Shown piece after piece: positions 1-7,344 of a DNA stretch of 64,000 bases. The DNA is from Photobacterium atrarenae (lineage in GTDB: Bacteria > Pseudomonadota > Gammaproteobacteria > Enterobacterales > Vibrionaceae): contig NZ_CP101509.1 in NCBI RefSeq assembly GCF_024380015.1, positions 1,054,001 through 1,118,000 of the forward strand. Reading direction: 5' to 3'. How positions within the stretch are numbered: the first letter of the stretch is position 1; each line of letters begins with the position of its first letter. Below the pieces are notes generated by a model that was not told where the DNA came from, searched no databases, and saw only the letters and a list, made by a program, of their open reading frames with translations. A program made the position numbers and the translations under genes.

Positions 1-789
1 TTCAGCCAAATGGGCTTCGGCCCATTGCAATAGCGGCTGAAGTGAGTACGCACTGTCGGCCACCGGCGGGGTGGGGATGAATTGTTTCTGCCCGCCGCTG
101 CGCTCCAGTGGCATGACCGACATTCGGGCACAGTGGGCGGCGGCCTGAGCGCCGACATCGCTGCGGATCAGATGCAAACAGAGATCGACCCCGGCCAGGG
201 CACCTGCTGAAGTCAGTAGCTGGCCGTGGTCGATGTACAGCACATCCGGATCGACAGTGATGGTCGGATACTTTTCTCGGAGCAACCCGGCATAGTGCCA
301 GTGGGTGGTGGCCCGGCGTCCGTCCAGTAGACCCGTGGCCGCCAGTACAAACGCCCCGGTACAGATGGAGGCGATTCGGGCACCGCGTTGGGCCGCCTGT
401 CGTACGGCGCTTAATAGTGCCTCAGGTAACGGGGCGAGCGGATCATGAAGGCCGGGCAGGATCACCGTATTGGCCTGGATAAGATCCTCGACTGTGTGTG
501 GCGCTGCGAGAGTGCCAAACGGGTGCCGGATCACGGGCGAATCGGCACACAGTTTCACCTGATACGGGTGGTCTCCGTTGCTTAAGATGACGCGCGAAAA
601 GGTATCGCAGGGCAGGAAAGCATCGGTTGGTACCACGCCGTCATAGAGCGCCACGGCGATCTGATGCCGGGCTTGCGGGACGCGCTCACTTGATACTGCT
701 TTATCTGATCGTTGCTTGTCTATTGCTGGATTATTGCTTGCTTCTTCGCGGAATGATTGCATTGTCTGATTTGTTGCGTTCATTGTCAT
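1..789 (-). CDS. GlxA-family AraC-type transcriptional regulator, C-terminus outside window
   Basis: I translated this stretch directly on the minus strand; it stays open to the window edge (263 codons). The sequence from about residue 40 is a DJ-1/PfpI-type (GATase1-like) domain with the ASICTGAF segment carrying the nucleophile-elbow cysteine, followed by TTHWHYAG and the GQLLTSAGALAGVDLCLHL block typical of GlxA-family regulators. The C-terminal AraC DNA-binding domain must lie beyond base 1. GlxA-type regulators include GbdR, CdhR and ArgR, which sense small nitrogenous metabolites, but nothing here identifies the ligand. It is divergent from the HD-domain gene at 876, which makes that gene a plausible target. 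The start could be the ATG at 789 or the one at 783; neither has a strong Shine-Dalgarno sequence. The roughly 40 N-terminal residues before the domain are polar and of low conservation value. Confidence 0.85.
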   Translation of the reverse strand, partial: MTMNATNQTMQSFREEASNNPAIDKQRSDKAVSSERVPQARHQIAVALYDGVVPTDAFLPCDTFSRVILSNGDHPYQVKLCADSPVIRHPFGTLAAPHTVEDLIQANTVILPGLHDPLAPLPEALLSAVRQAAQRGARIASICTGAFVLAATGLLDGRRATTHWHYAGLLREKYPTITVDPDVLYIDHGQLLTSAGALAGVDLCLHLIRSDVGAQAAAHCARMSVMPLERSGGQKQFIPTPPVADSAYSLQPLLQWAEAHLAE

Positions 790-875
790 ATCGGCCACTT
801 GGGGATTGTGGCAGATCCGGTACAGTTTTCAACCGAATCTGGCGCAATTGATTGCTTGAACAAGGAGATAGAGAT

Positions 876-1592
876 ATGAGCGCGTTAACCACCACCAAGC
901 CCAAACCGGGAAAAGCCTGTATGCTGTGTCACCTGGCATCCGGCGCTGTGACATCATCGCTCAGCAAGGCCCGGAGTCGGATACGCCGCCACCAGCCGCC
1001 TTATCTGCCGCCGGAAGCGTACGCGATCCCGGACAGTGCGTTGAGCCAGAAAGCTCTGGCGCTGGTGACCGAGTGTAGTCCGACGTTTCTGTTAAATCAC
1101 TCGCTGCGCAGTTATGCCTTCGGACTGGCGATGGCCCATAAGGTGAAGCAGCCGATCGATCAGGAAGTCTTTTTTGTCGGTTCTGTGATGCATGATCTCG
1201 GCCTGACCGAGACTTACGCGGGTGCGGAGACGTTTGAGATTGAAGGTGCACGGGCGGCCCGCGAGTTTTGCCTGAGGCACGATCTGGCACCCCAGAAAGC
1301 GGATCTGGTGCATGAAATGGTGGCGTTGCACAATTCGGTGGGGGTCGCGCACCGCTGCGATCCGGAAATCGCACTGCTGCATTTTGGTGCCGGGGCTGAT
1401 GTGGCCGGGCTCTGGGGCCATGATCTGAACCGGCGGACGATCGCGGAGGTCTTGGCCCGTTTCCCGGAGGAAGGTTTTAAACCGGGAATGATTGCCCTGA
1501 TTGAGCAGGAAGTTCAACGCAAGCCGCAAAGCTACATGTCGACGCTGGTCGAGCTCGGCTTTCTTAAGCAGATGGCAAAAGCATGCTGGTAG
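876..1592 (+). CDS. HD-domain phosphohydrolase-like protein
   Basis: A 238-residue protein with an HD metal-binding domain: NHSLRSYAFG supplies the first histidine and VMHDLGLTE the HD doublet. A later HNSVG segment and the alanine-rich helix before it resemble HD proteins of the cyanamide hydratase-like group. Such proteins are metal-dependent hydrolases or hydratases of small molecules; the substrate is not predictable here. The ATG at 876 was chosen because AAGGAG lies eight bases upstream; a longer reading from 852 has no such site. The first 45 residues contain a CMLC pair and are probably a variable extension. The gene is divergent from the GlxA-family regulator ending at 789, with about 85 bases between them, so control by that regulator is likely. 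Confidence 0.75.
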   Translation: MSALTTTKPKPGKACMLCHLASGAVTSSLSKARSRIRRHQPPYLPPEAYAIPDSALSQKALALVTECSPTFLLNHSLRSYAFGLAMAHKVKQPIDQEVFFVGSVMHDLGLTETYAGAETFEIEGARAAREFCLRHDLAPQKADLVHEMVALHNSVGVAHRCDPEIALLHFGAGADVAGLWGHDLNRRTIAEVLARFPEEGFKPGMIALIEQEVQRKPQSYMSTLVELGFLKQMAKACW

Positions 1593-1815
1593 GTTGCCTT
1601 TACGGCGTGGAGCGGGCTGAGAATCAGCAGGCCGGATTACTGTGTTTTTCACTACACTCAAGGGAGCCTTTGGCGCGGGTCCTATTCTGTATTTGACAAA
1701 GTCTTGATATTCGACTGTTTTTTTGACTGAGCCCTAACCTGGCGATGACGCTGCGCGCACAAAAGGGTCACTATAATTGCACTGTGTTCGATGCTTTAGA
1801 ATTGAAGGAGTCATC

Positions 1816-2337
1816 ATGAAAAAGACATTACTGGTACTGGCGATTGCTGGTTTGGCGCTGGCTGGTTGTGATCAGCAATCCTCATCGACTCAGGAGCAAA
1901 CCGACGCTGCCGCGGTGCAGGCCCAGCAAACAGACGTTGTTGATACCGCTGGCGTTGAGCAGGCAGAGACGAAAGCCGCTGCTGAACAGGAAGTTTATGT
2001 TGATGCAGCTCATAACGCTCAGAATGCCCTGGATTGGAACGGAACCTATCAAGGCACCCTGCCTTGCGCCGATTGCGATGGGATTAAAGTGACGCTGACT
2101 CTGAATACGGATGGCACGTATTCGCTTACCGAAAAATATTTGGGGAAAGAAAACGGTGAGTTCTCCTCAAACGGGAATTTCAACTGGAATGCGGCCGGAA
2201 ATACGATTTCGGTTCCGTCTGATGACGGCGCATTTGCCCAGTATTTTGTCGCTGAGAATCAGTTGTTCCGCCTGGATCAGGAAGGCCAACGGATCACCGG
2301 CGATTTAGCTGAGCAGTATGTGCTGAGTAAGCAGTAA
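1816..2337 (+). CDS. NlpE-like copper-resistance/stress lipoprotein
   Basis: A 173-residue lipoprotein. The signal peptide has a lysine pair, a hydrophobic core and a lipobox ending LAGC, so the mature protein begins at the cysteine and is probably anchored in the outer membrane. A Q/A/E-rich linker of about 50 residues leads to an NlpE N-terminal domain. That domain is recognised by the WNGTYQGTLPCADCDGIKVTLTLN stretch with its CxxC pair, then two further beta hairpins ending in GDLAEQYVLSK. In E. coli NlpE this domain senses lipoprotein trafficking and copper stress and signals to CpxA; the C-terminal OB-fold domain of E. coli NlpE is absent here, so this is the short form common in other proteobacteria. 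The start at 1816 is preceded by GAAGGAG. Confidence 0.8.
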   Translation: MKKTLLVLAIAGLALAGCDQQSSSTQEQTDAAAVQAQQTDVVDTAGVEQAETKAAAEQEVYVDAAHNAQNALDWNGTYQGTLPCADCDGIKVTLTLNTDGTYSLTEKYLGKENGEFSSNGNFNWNAAGNTISVPSDDGAFAQYFVAENQLFRLDQEGQRITGDLAEQYVLSKQ

Positions 2338-2356
2338 TTCGGTACGCTGAAAAAGG

Positions 2357-2382
2357 CTATGCCCGGCAAATGCCGGGCATAG
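2357..2382. terminator. Intrinsic terminator between convergent genes
   Basis: A perfect 12-bp stem (2357-2368 with 2371-2382) with a two-base loop sits between the convergent NlpE-like and MOSC-fusion genes. Five adenines precede it on the plus strand, so it has a U-tract for the minus-strand gene and only a weak one for the plus-strand gene. It probably ends the minus transcript and may serve both. Confidence 0.75.
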
Positions 2383-2430
2383 TTGTATCCGGCAACGGTG
2401 CATTGACTGATTGCCGGGGGGATGGAAGGG

Positions 2431-4266
2431 TCAGGACACCACTTCGATATCCGTTTTCGGAATACAGCAACAGGCCAGCACCCGACCGGCTTCGCGATCG
2501 CCCGGCAACAGGGCCGGTACATCCGGTTGCTCGACCTGCCCTGATTCCAACGTTACTTTACAGGAGCCGCAGAATCCGGCGCGACAGCTGTAAGCCATAC
2601 CCAGTCCGGCATCTTCAGCCTGATCCAGCAGGGTTTTCTGGTTATCTCCCTCAAACAGGTTGCCATCCACGCTAATTGTGACGGCTTTGACCGGCGCGGC
2701 GTTGCCCCGGATCGGGCCGAAGGCTTCCTGATGATAGTGGGACTCATCCAGGCCGCGGGCCAGCAGCAGGCGTTTGGCCTCACTCATAAACTCTCCCGGA
2801 CCGCAGACAAAGACCTGGCGCTCATTCAGGGCCGGAATCTGGTTCAGGTGTACGTTATCCAGACGACCTGTGAGCCCCTGCCATGACGTATCCGGACGGC
2901 TGAGGGCGATCTGCACGCTTAGCTGCGGGAACTGTGCGCTCAGTAAATCCAATTCTTGCTGGCATGGAATGTCCTGCCGGGTGCGGCACTGATGATAAAA
3001 CACCACATCCTTGATTTGCTGATGGTCAGCCAGATAGCGCAGCATGGAGAGCATCGGGGTGATCCCGCTGCCTGCCGAGAGCAGGAGCAGCTTGTCGGTA
3101 TGAACACCCAGATGGAAGCTGCCGTTCGGCTGCTCGGCCACCAGGCTGTCACCGACCTGGAAGTGATCATGAAGCCAGTTAGACACCCGCCCTTCATCGA
3201 CACGTTTGACGGAGATGGCGTAACGGCCGGGGCGCGACGGGCTGGAAGAAAGGGTGTACCGGCGGGAGATAAACTCGCCATTGATTTCCAGTTGGATCGG
3301 CAGGTGCTGGCCCGGCTGATAGGCGGGCAGGGTCTGCTGTTTGACCGGTTCGAGCCAGAAGGTACAGAAATCCCGGGCAATGGTTTCACGCTCGACGCAG
3401 GTGAGCGTCAGATTCAGGGTGCTGTTGTCGGGATAAACTTCTTTGGGTTTGGTTTCCAGTACCTCAACCAGATCGCCGGCTCTGATCACGCCTTCGTTAC
3501 GGGCGACGAGATTCTGACCGAAAAAGACATCACCGCTCTGATCGGCGCGGAATTTCAGCAGGGTGGCAAGCGGCTCTTTGCGTTCGTTGAACTGGCCGGT
3601 TTTCGGGTCGACCGTGGTCAGAATACAGCGCGCGCAGGGTTTCACCGCCTCGAATTCCACTTCCCCGATCCGAATGCGTTTCCAGCTGTCCTCGGCAAAC
3701 GGCTCGGTGCCGGAAACCACCAGGTTGGTGCGAAACTGATCCATTGAATGGCGCTGGGTGCTGCGATCGTTCAGCGCTTGCAGCGAACCTTCACTGATCA
3801 CTAGCATTGGGTAACCGTCGGCAAAGCTGACGTTTTGCCGGATTTTCGGCCGCACCCGGTTGGATTGCTCACCAGTGAATAGCAGTTTGACCGGCTCGCC
3901 GAGGAGATGGCTGAACCAGGCATCGGCTTTCGACGTGGTGGTATAGGCGCTGAAGCTGTCTTTCCACACCTGGGTATCGGTTTCGTTCAGGGCGAACTGA
4001 TCGTATTTCAGTACCAGCGGCGACATCTCCGGGTAGCTCAGGGTCAGGCCCTGCGGCTGGAGCGTGGTGGTCACTTTGACCAGGGCCGGGTGCTTGCGGG
4101 CGGTGATCATACTGCCGTCGGGCTTGGCGACCATAAAGCGGCGATCGAAGCTGAGGCCTTGCCTTTCGACCCAGGCCTGCGACAGGCTCAGGCCGCGAAT
4201 TGATTTGACCGGAAAGACGTTGATTTGCGAAAGCACGGCGGCTTGCGGGGTGGCTGACTGACTCAC
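2431..4266 (-). CDS. MOSC-FAD reductase-[2Fe-2S] fusion protein (YcbX/mARC-like with built-in reductase)
   Basis: About 611 residues in three parts. Residues 1-270 form the MOSC N-terminal barrel and MOSC domain; the segment KPCARCILTTVDPKTG carries the cysteine that ligates molybdenum cofactor in mARC/YcbX proteins. Residues 285-500 are a ferredoxin-NADP reductase module: RRYTLSSSP for flavin, LLLSAGSGITPMLSML for NAD(P)H, and a late CGPGEFM. Residues 525-610 are a plant-type [2Fe-2S] domain with CRAGFCGSCK and a distal cysteine cluster. E. coli YcbX has MOSC plus ferredoxin and detoxifies N-hydroxylated bases using an external reductase; here a flavoprotein is fused in, so NAD(P)H could feed the Mo site directly. 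The GTG at 4266 fits AAGGA best; a GTG at 4272 is too close to it. Reductive detoxification of N-oxides or N-hydroxy compounds is inferred. Confidence 0.85.
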   Translation of the reverse strand: MSQSATPQAAVLSQINVFPVKSIRGLSLSQAWVERQGLSFDRRFMVAKPDGSMITARKHPALVKVTTTLQPQGLTLSYPEMSPLVLKYDQFALNETDTQVWKDSFSAYTTTSKADAWFSHLLGEPVKLLFTGEQSNRVRPKIRQNVSFADGYPMLVISEGSLQALNDRSTQRHSMDQFRTNLVVSGTEPFAEDSWKRIRIGEVEFEAVKPCARCILTTVDPKTGQFNERKEPLATLLKFRADQSGDVFFGQNLVARNEGVIRAGDLVEVLETKPKEVYPDNSTLNLTLTCVERETIARDFCTFWLEPVKQQTLPAYQPGQHLPIQLEINGEFISRRYTLSSSPSRPGRYAISVKRVDEGRVSNWLHDHFQVGDSLVAEQPNGSFHLGVHTDKLLLLSAGSGITPMLSMLRYLADHQQIKDVVFYHQCRTRQDIPCQQELDLLSAQFPQLSVQIALSRPDTSWQGLTGRLDNVHLNQIPALNERQVFVCGPGEFMSEAKRLLLARGLDESHYHQEAFGPIRGNAAPVKAVTISVDGNLFEGDNQKTLLDQAEDAGLGMAYSCRAGFCGSCKVTLESGQVEQPDVPALLPGDREAGRVLACCCIPKTDIEVVS

Positions 4267-4460
4267 GTTCACTTCCTTGTGTAATATTATGGCTGTTATT
4301 TTTCGTCGCTATTTTAACAAACGGCGCGGCAGAATCATCGGCTTAGGTAGAATTTATGTGCGTAGGTGCATTTAGGCGGGGTAGGATTAGGTTCGAAAGC
4401 TGAGGCATCGTCTGATGAAAGGCCGGCGGGAAGTGGCCGGAGTGGCCACTTCCCGAAAGA

Positions 4461-5102
4461 TTAGCAGATGTCCAGGATTGCCTCGACTGGTTTGCGGACT
4501 TTCTGCGGCCAGTTGCCCTCGCTCGCATAACCAACCGTGACCAGCAACACCGGAATATCCTGCGCACTTAAGCCAAATTCCGCGACAATACCGTCCGCGT
4601 CAAAGCCGCCGACCGCACCGGACGCCAGACCCATGCCTTCGGCCGCAATGATCAGGCTCATGGCCGATAATGAGGCGGAGCGGATGGCTTCATCTCGTTG
4701 TAACTGGCGGTCATTTTCGTGCATTGATGTGACCGTATCTACCCAGGATTGCTGAATCGCGGGAGAGATGATCTGCTTGTCAACGGACAGTTGCAATGTC
4801 TTGGCCAGTTCCCGGTATCCTTCCATCTGGCCACAGACGATATACGTCACCGCGGCCGCTTTGATCTGAGGCTGGCCGTAGGCCAATGCCGACAGTTTTT
4901 CTTTGCTCTCCGGTGTGTGTACCGCGACAAAGTACCAGTTTTGCATATTAAATGCCGATGGGGAAAAACTTGCCAGGCGAACCAGCTCGCGGATGGTTTC
5001 CGGCGCCAGGGTTTTCTCTGGATCATAGAGGCCGGTTGTCGAGCGAGATTCCAGCAGGTTGGCAACGGTGTTTTGTGCAGTAGCGCTGCGTGTCAAGTTC
5101 AT
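4461..5102 (-). CDS. Nitroreductase-family FMN oxidoreductase
   Basis: A 213-residue protein of the nitroreductase fold. The N-terminal RSTTGLYDPEK and SPSAFNMQNWYFVAV segments hold the FMN-phosphate contacts, and LIIAAEGMGLASGAVGGFD with PVLLVTVGYA completes the family signature. These cytoplasmic homodimers reduce nitro groups, quinones or similar acceptors with NAD(P)H; the natural substrate is not shown. It lies 58 bases downstream of the DMT exporter gene on the same strand, so the two may form one transcript controlled by the divergent MarR regulator. A nitroreductase and an exporter under a MarR protein would fit a response to an electrophilic or aromatic compound; this is inference from context. 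Confidence 0.85.
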   Translation of the reverse strand: MNLTRSATAQNTVANLLESRSTTGLYDPEKTLAPETIRELVRLASFSPSAFNMQNWYFVAVHTPESKEKLSALAYGQPQIKAAAVTYIVCGQMEGYRELAKTLQLSVDKQIISPAIQQSWVDTVTSMHENDRQLQRDEAIRSASLSAMSLIIAAEGMGLASGAVGGFDADGIVAEFGLSAQDIPVLLVTVGYASEGNWPQKVRKPVEAILDIC

Positions 5103-5160
5103 GATGATTTCCTCGTAATGATTTGGATGATGTGTTCAATTAGTAAATGTCGTGTTTGGC

Positions 5161-6051
5161 TCAGGCTTTCTGAGGTTGCAGCTGTTTTGGTGCGGGCTGC
5201 CATTGGAGCACGGTAATGGCTATCAGCACGGTCAGGATGCCGCCCATCTGGCGAAGATCCAGGAACTGATCCAGCACGACCCAGCCGAGGACGAGTGCGG
5301 TGAGCGGGCTCAGCAGCCCCAGCGCCGAAACAGAGGTGGGTGACAGCAGCTTGATGCCACGGAACCACAGGGTGTAGGCAATCAGGGCACCGAAAATCGT
5401 CAGGTAGCCATAGCCCATCATGTTTTCCGGGGTCAGTTGCGGTAGCGGCGGATCGACCAGCATGGCGACCGGGGCCAGGAACAAGCCGCCGATAAACAGT
5501 TGCCATCCGCTAAAGGCCAGCAGGGGAATGCCGGTTTGCCAGCGACGGGACAGGAAAGTGCCCAAGGCCATGGCGCCAGTCCCGGCAGCGGCTGCTGCTA
5601 AGCCGATGGGATCCCACTGGCTGTCGGGAGAGACAAACAGCAGTGACATCCCCAGGATGCTGGCAAGCGCAGCCCCTAACGTCACCAGTGCGGGCCGGTT
5701 GTGATCGATAGACCAGGCCAGCAACATCACCAGCAGGGGCTGAATCGCCCCGACCACAGCGGCAATGCCGCCCGGCAGGCGGTAGGCCGCAACAAACAGC
5801 AGCGCCTGGAAGATCCCGATATTGAGCAGCGACAGGGTGATCAGTTTGGGCCAGATCCGGGCCGGCAGTGCCGCCCGGCTCCACAGGATCAGCAGCAATC
5901 CGGCTGGCAGGCAGCGGATTAACGCTGCGGTGAAGGGGCGATCCGGCGGCAGCCATTCAGTCGTTACAATATAGGTGGAGCCCCAGATCACCGGCGTGAG
6001 TGCCGTCAGTAGGGTGTTGAAAACAACTTTGTTTGCAGTGAAACCTGTCAT
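5161..6051 (-). CDS. EamA/DMT-superfamily transporter
   Basis: A 296-residue integral membrane protein with about ten hydrophobic segments arranged as two EamA repeats. The first begins TPVIWGSTYIVTTEWLP, the usual N-terminal signature, and the second contains FGALIAYTLWFRGIKLLSPTSVSALGLLSPL, the characteristic end of the family. Such proteins usually export metabolites or drugs across the inner membrane; the substrate is unknown. The gene is divergent from the MarR-family regulator at 6178, and the gap holds two matching palindromes, so direct repression by that regulator is likely. The nitroreductase gene follows on the same strand. Confidence 0.85.
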   Translation of the reverse strand: MTGFTANKVVFNTLLTALTPVIWGSTYIVTTEWLPPDRPFTAALIRCLPAGLLLILWSRAALPARIWPKLITLSLLNIGIFQALLFVAAYRLPGGIAAVVGAIQPLLVMLLAWSIDHNRPALVTLGAALASILGMSLLFVSPDSQWDPIGLAAAAAGTGAMALGTFLSRRWQTGIPLLAFSGWQLFIGGLFLAPVAMLVDPPLPQLTPENMMGYGYLTIFGALIAYTLWFRGIKLLSPTSVSALGLLSPLTALVLGWVVLDQFLDLRQMGGILTVLIAITVLQWQPAPKQLQPQKA

Positions 6052-6068
6052 GGTGTCCTTCCTTGTAA

Positions 6069-6128
6069 ATTTATCTTTATTTCAAGATAAACTTACTTTG
6101 GATGTTGTTTGTCTTGATGTCAAGATAA
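6069..6128. promoter_or_regulatory. Two palindromic operators in the MarR/DMT intergenic region
   Basis: Two 20-base palindromes share the architecture TCTTNA-N2-TCAAGA with outer TTA/TAA: one at about 6071-6090, the other at about 6109-6128, centres 38 bases apart. The second is nearly perfect (TCTTGA-TG-TCAAGA). Their position between divergent start codons and their shared half-site TTATCTTGA mark them as probable MarR-dimer sites controlling both genes. Confidence 0.65.
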
Positions 6129-6177
6129 AATTGTGACAAATTGAACACCCTCAATGACAATGAAGAAGGATGCAGAG

Positions 6178-6717
6178 ATGAGCAAATTAGACGTCAAGCC
6201 GGAAAATGGTGCGGAGCAGACGAACCTACCTGCGGATGCAGTTGATGCCATTATTAGCCAGTGGCAAAACGAACGGCCTGATTTAAGTCTGGGAGCGATG
6301 GCCACTTTTGGTCGCCTCAAACGCTGCTCGGTACTCTCGCAACCGATGCTGGATAATACATTTTCTAAGTTCGGACTCAGTGGCTGGGAATTCGACGTGC
6401 TGGCGACCTTGCGTCGTTCCGGCGCGCCGTATCGGCTGGCGCCGACAACCTTGTTTTCGACCTTGATGATCACCTCCGGAACCATGACGCACCGGATGAA
6501 GCGGCTGGAAAGCAGTGGGCTGATCGAGCGTCTGCCCAACCCGAATGATGCCCGCAGCATGTTGGTTCAGCTGACGGACAAAGGGCTGGATTTGATTGAA
6601 AAGGCAGTGAGTGCTCATGTCAATAATATGGAATCCCGACTGGAGGCTTTGGATGCAACCCAGAAGGCGAAGCTGGATGAGGGGCTGAAAGTACTCTTGT
6701 CGGTTCTGGAATCCTGA
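6178..6717 (+). CDS. MarR-family transcriptional regulator
   Basis: A 179-residue regulator with the winged-helix MarR domain at residues 45-150. GWEFDVLATLRRSGAPYRLAPTTL is the recognition-helix region, and MTHRMKRLESSGLIERLPNPNDARSMLVQLTDKG is the wing with the conserved DxR motif. The ATG at 6178 is preferred over those at 6154 and 6160 because AAGAAGGA lies seven bases upstream. It is divergent from the exporter gene at 6051, and paired palindromes in the gap are likely its operators, suggesting autoregulation and repression of the exporter-nitroreductase unit. The ligand is unknown, though phenolics or oxidants are usual for the family. Confidence 0.85.
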   Translation: MSKLDVKPENGAEQTNLPADAVDAIISQWQNERPDLSLGAMATFGRLKRCSVLSQPMLDNTFSKFGLSGWEFDVLATLRRSGAPYRLAPTTLFSTLMITSGTMTHRMKRLESSGLIERLPNPNDARSMLVQLTDKGLDLIEKAVSAHVNNMESRLEALDATQKAKLDEGLKVLLSVLES

Positions 6718-6750
6718 TCGCAGGTAATGCGGGAGCCGGAAGCGGTCAAC

Positions 6751-6771
6751 CAGGCGGCCTTGGGCCGCCTG
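6751..6771 (+). terminator. Stem-loop after the MarR gene
   Basis: A perfect 9-bp GC-rich stem with a three-base loop lies 34 bases after the MarR stop codon. The following T-run is weak (GTTGGATGT), so termination efficiency is uncertain. Confidence 0.5.
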
Positions 6772-6921
6772 TTGGATGTATGGATAGGCACCGTGGCCAG
6801 AAGGTACCATGGTTAAATTCGGGAAATGTTAGATTTTTGTTGTGGAGATCTCGTTTTGATATTTTGATGAAAGACGCCTACGCTGATTTATAGATAATGA
6901 TACATAGGACATTTGGAAGCT

Positions 6922-7005
6922 TAGTTTTCAAATGACCCTAATTTTCGAATAAGCATAGTTTTAAATAAGCATCGTTTTAAAATGACCGTGGCTTTCAAAT
7001 AGGTG
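6922..7005 (+). repeat. Five tandem 16-17 base repeats upstream of tnaC
   Basis: Five imperfect units with the shared core TTTT-N-AAAT run without gaps: 6922-6938, 6939-6955, 6956-6971, 6972-6988 and 6989-7005. Two end in ATGACC, two in ATAAGCA and the last in ATAGGTG, which includes the tnaC ribosome-binding region. They lie in the 5' leader or promoter of the tryptophanase operon. The function is unknown; binding of a repeated regulator is one possibility. Confidence 0.6.
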
Positions 7006-7010
7006 TTGTG

Positions 7011-7085
7011 ATGAATAAATTAGTCATACTCAGCGATTGGTTTACCCTCGACTATAAAATTGCCTTCTTTTTCCCTTCGTACTAA
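7011..7085 (+). CDS. tnaC: Tryptophanase operon leader peptide TnaC
   Basis: A 24-codon frame too short for usual gene callers, 259 bases before tnaA. Its residues 10-17 read WFTLDYKI, followed by AFFFP at 18-22 and two further residues. E. coli TnaC has WFNIDNKI, with the same 12-residue distance from the essential tryptophan to the essential proline. Trp, Asp, Lys, Ile and Pro are all in register. In E. coli, free tryptophan makes the ribosome stall on this nascent chain with the peptidyl-tRNA uncleaved; this blocks Rho access to the spacer and lets transcription reach tnaA. The same control is inferred here. The two residues after proline differ from E. coli, where proline is last, so the stalled codon may be placed differently. 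An AGGTG lies just upstream. Confidence 0.88.
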   Translation: MNKLVILSDWFTLDYKIAFFFPSY

Positions 7086-7344
7086 TCCTGCCTGCACATG
7101 TTCTGTGCACTGAATGATTGTCTCTGTTGTTGATAGAACCGGGTTTCTCCCATTGTAGTCTAATTTATTTTTCAGAGCGTCAATCTCATCAGTTTTTGAT
7201 AGTGCCGTCACCATTGAGTAAATGAATGGTGTATGGGTTTCTATTGTCAAAAAGTAAATGCTTTTCATCGTTCTCTTATTGGCTCGTCCTGTACTTGATG
7301 GAGGCCTGTTCGAGTAACGAGAAAACAGAACCAAGGGTTTTAAA
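7086..7344 (+). promoter_or_regulatory. tnaC-tnaA attenuation spacer
   Basis: The 259-base spacer between tnaC and tnaA starts with a C/T-rich run (ATCCTGCCTGCACATG) that could expose a Rho-utilisation site once the ribosome leaves. No gene is evident in it. In E. coli the corresponding spacer is about 220 bases and contains rut sequences and pause sites. Exact rut and boxA positions cannot be assigned by eye. Confidence 0.6.

Noticed and set aside
1..789. Assigning the GlxA-family regulator as GbdR controlling the dgc cluster
   Set aside because: It lies more than 53 kb away, is paired divergently with an HD-domain gene, and its DNA-binding domain is outside the window.
2956..3747. A 263-codon plus-strand frame inside the MOSC fusion gene
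   Set aside because: The minus-strand protein has three well-defined domains covering this region.
6836..6880. A possible CRP site upstream of the tna repeats
   Set aside because: TTGTGGAGATCTCG has one good half-site but the second half does not match TCACA; too weak to list although tna operons are normally CRP-dependent.
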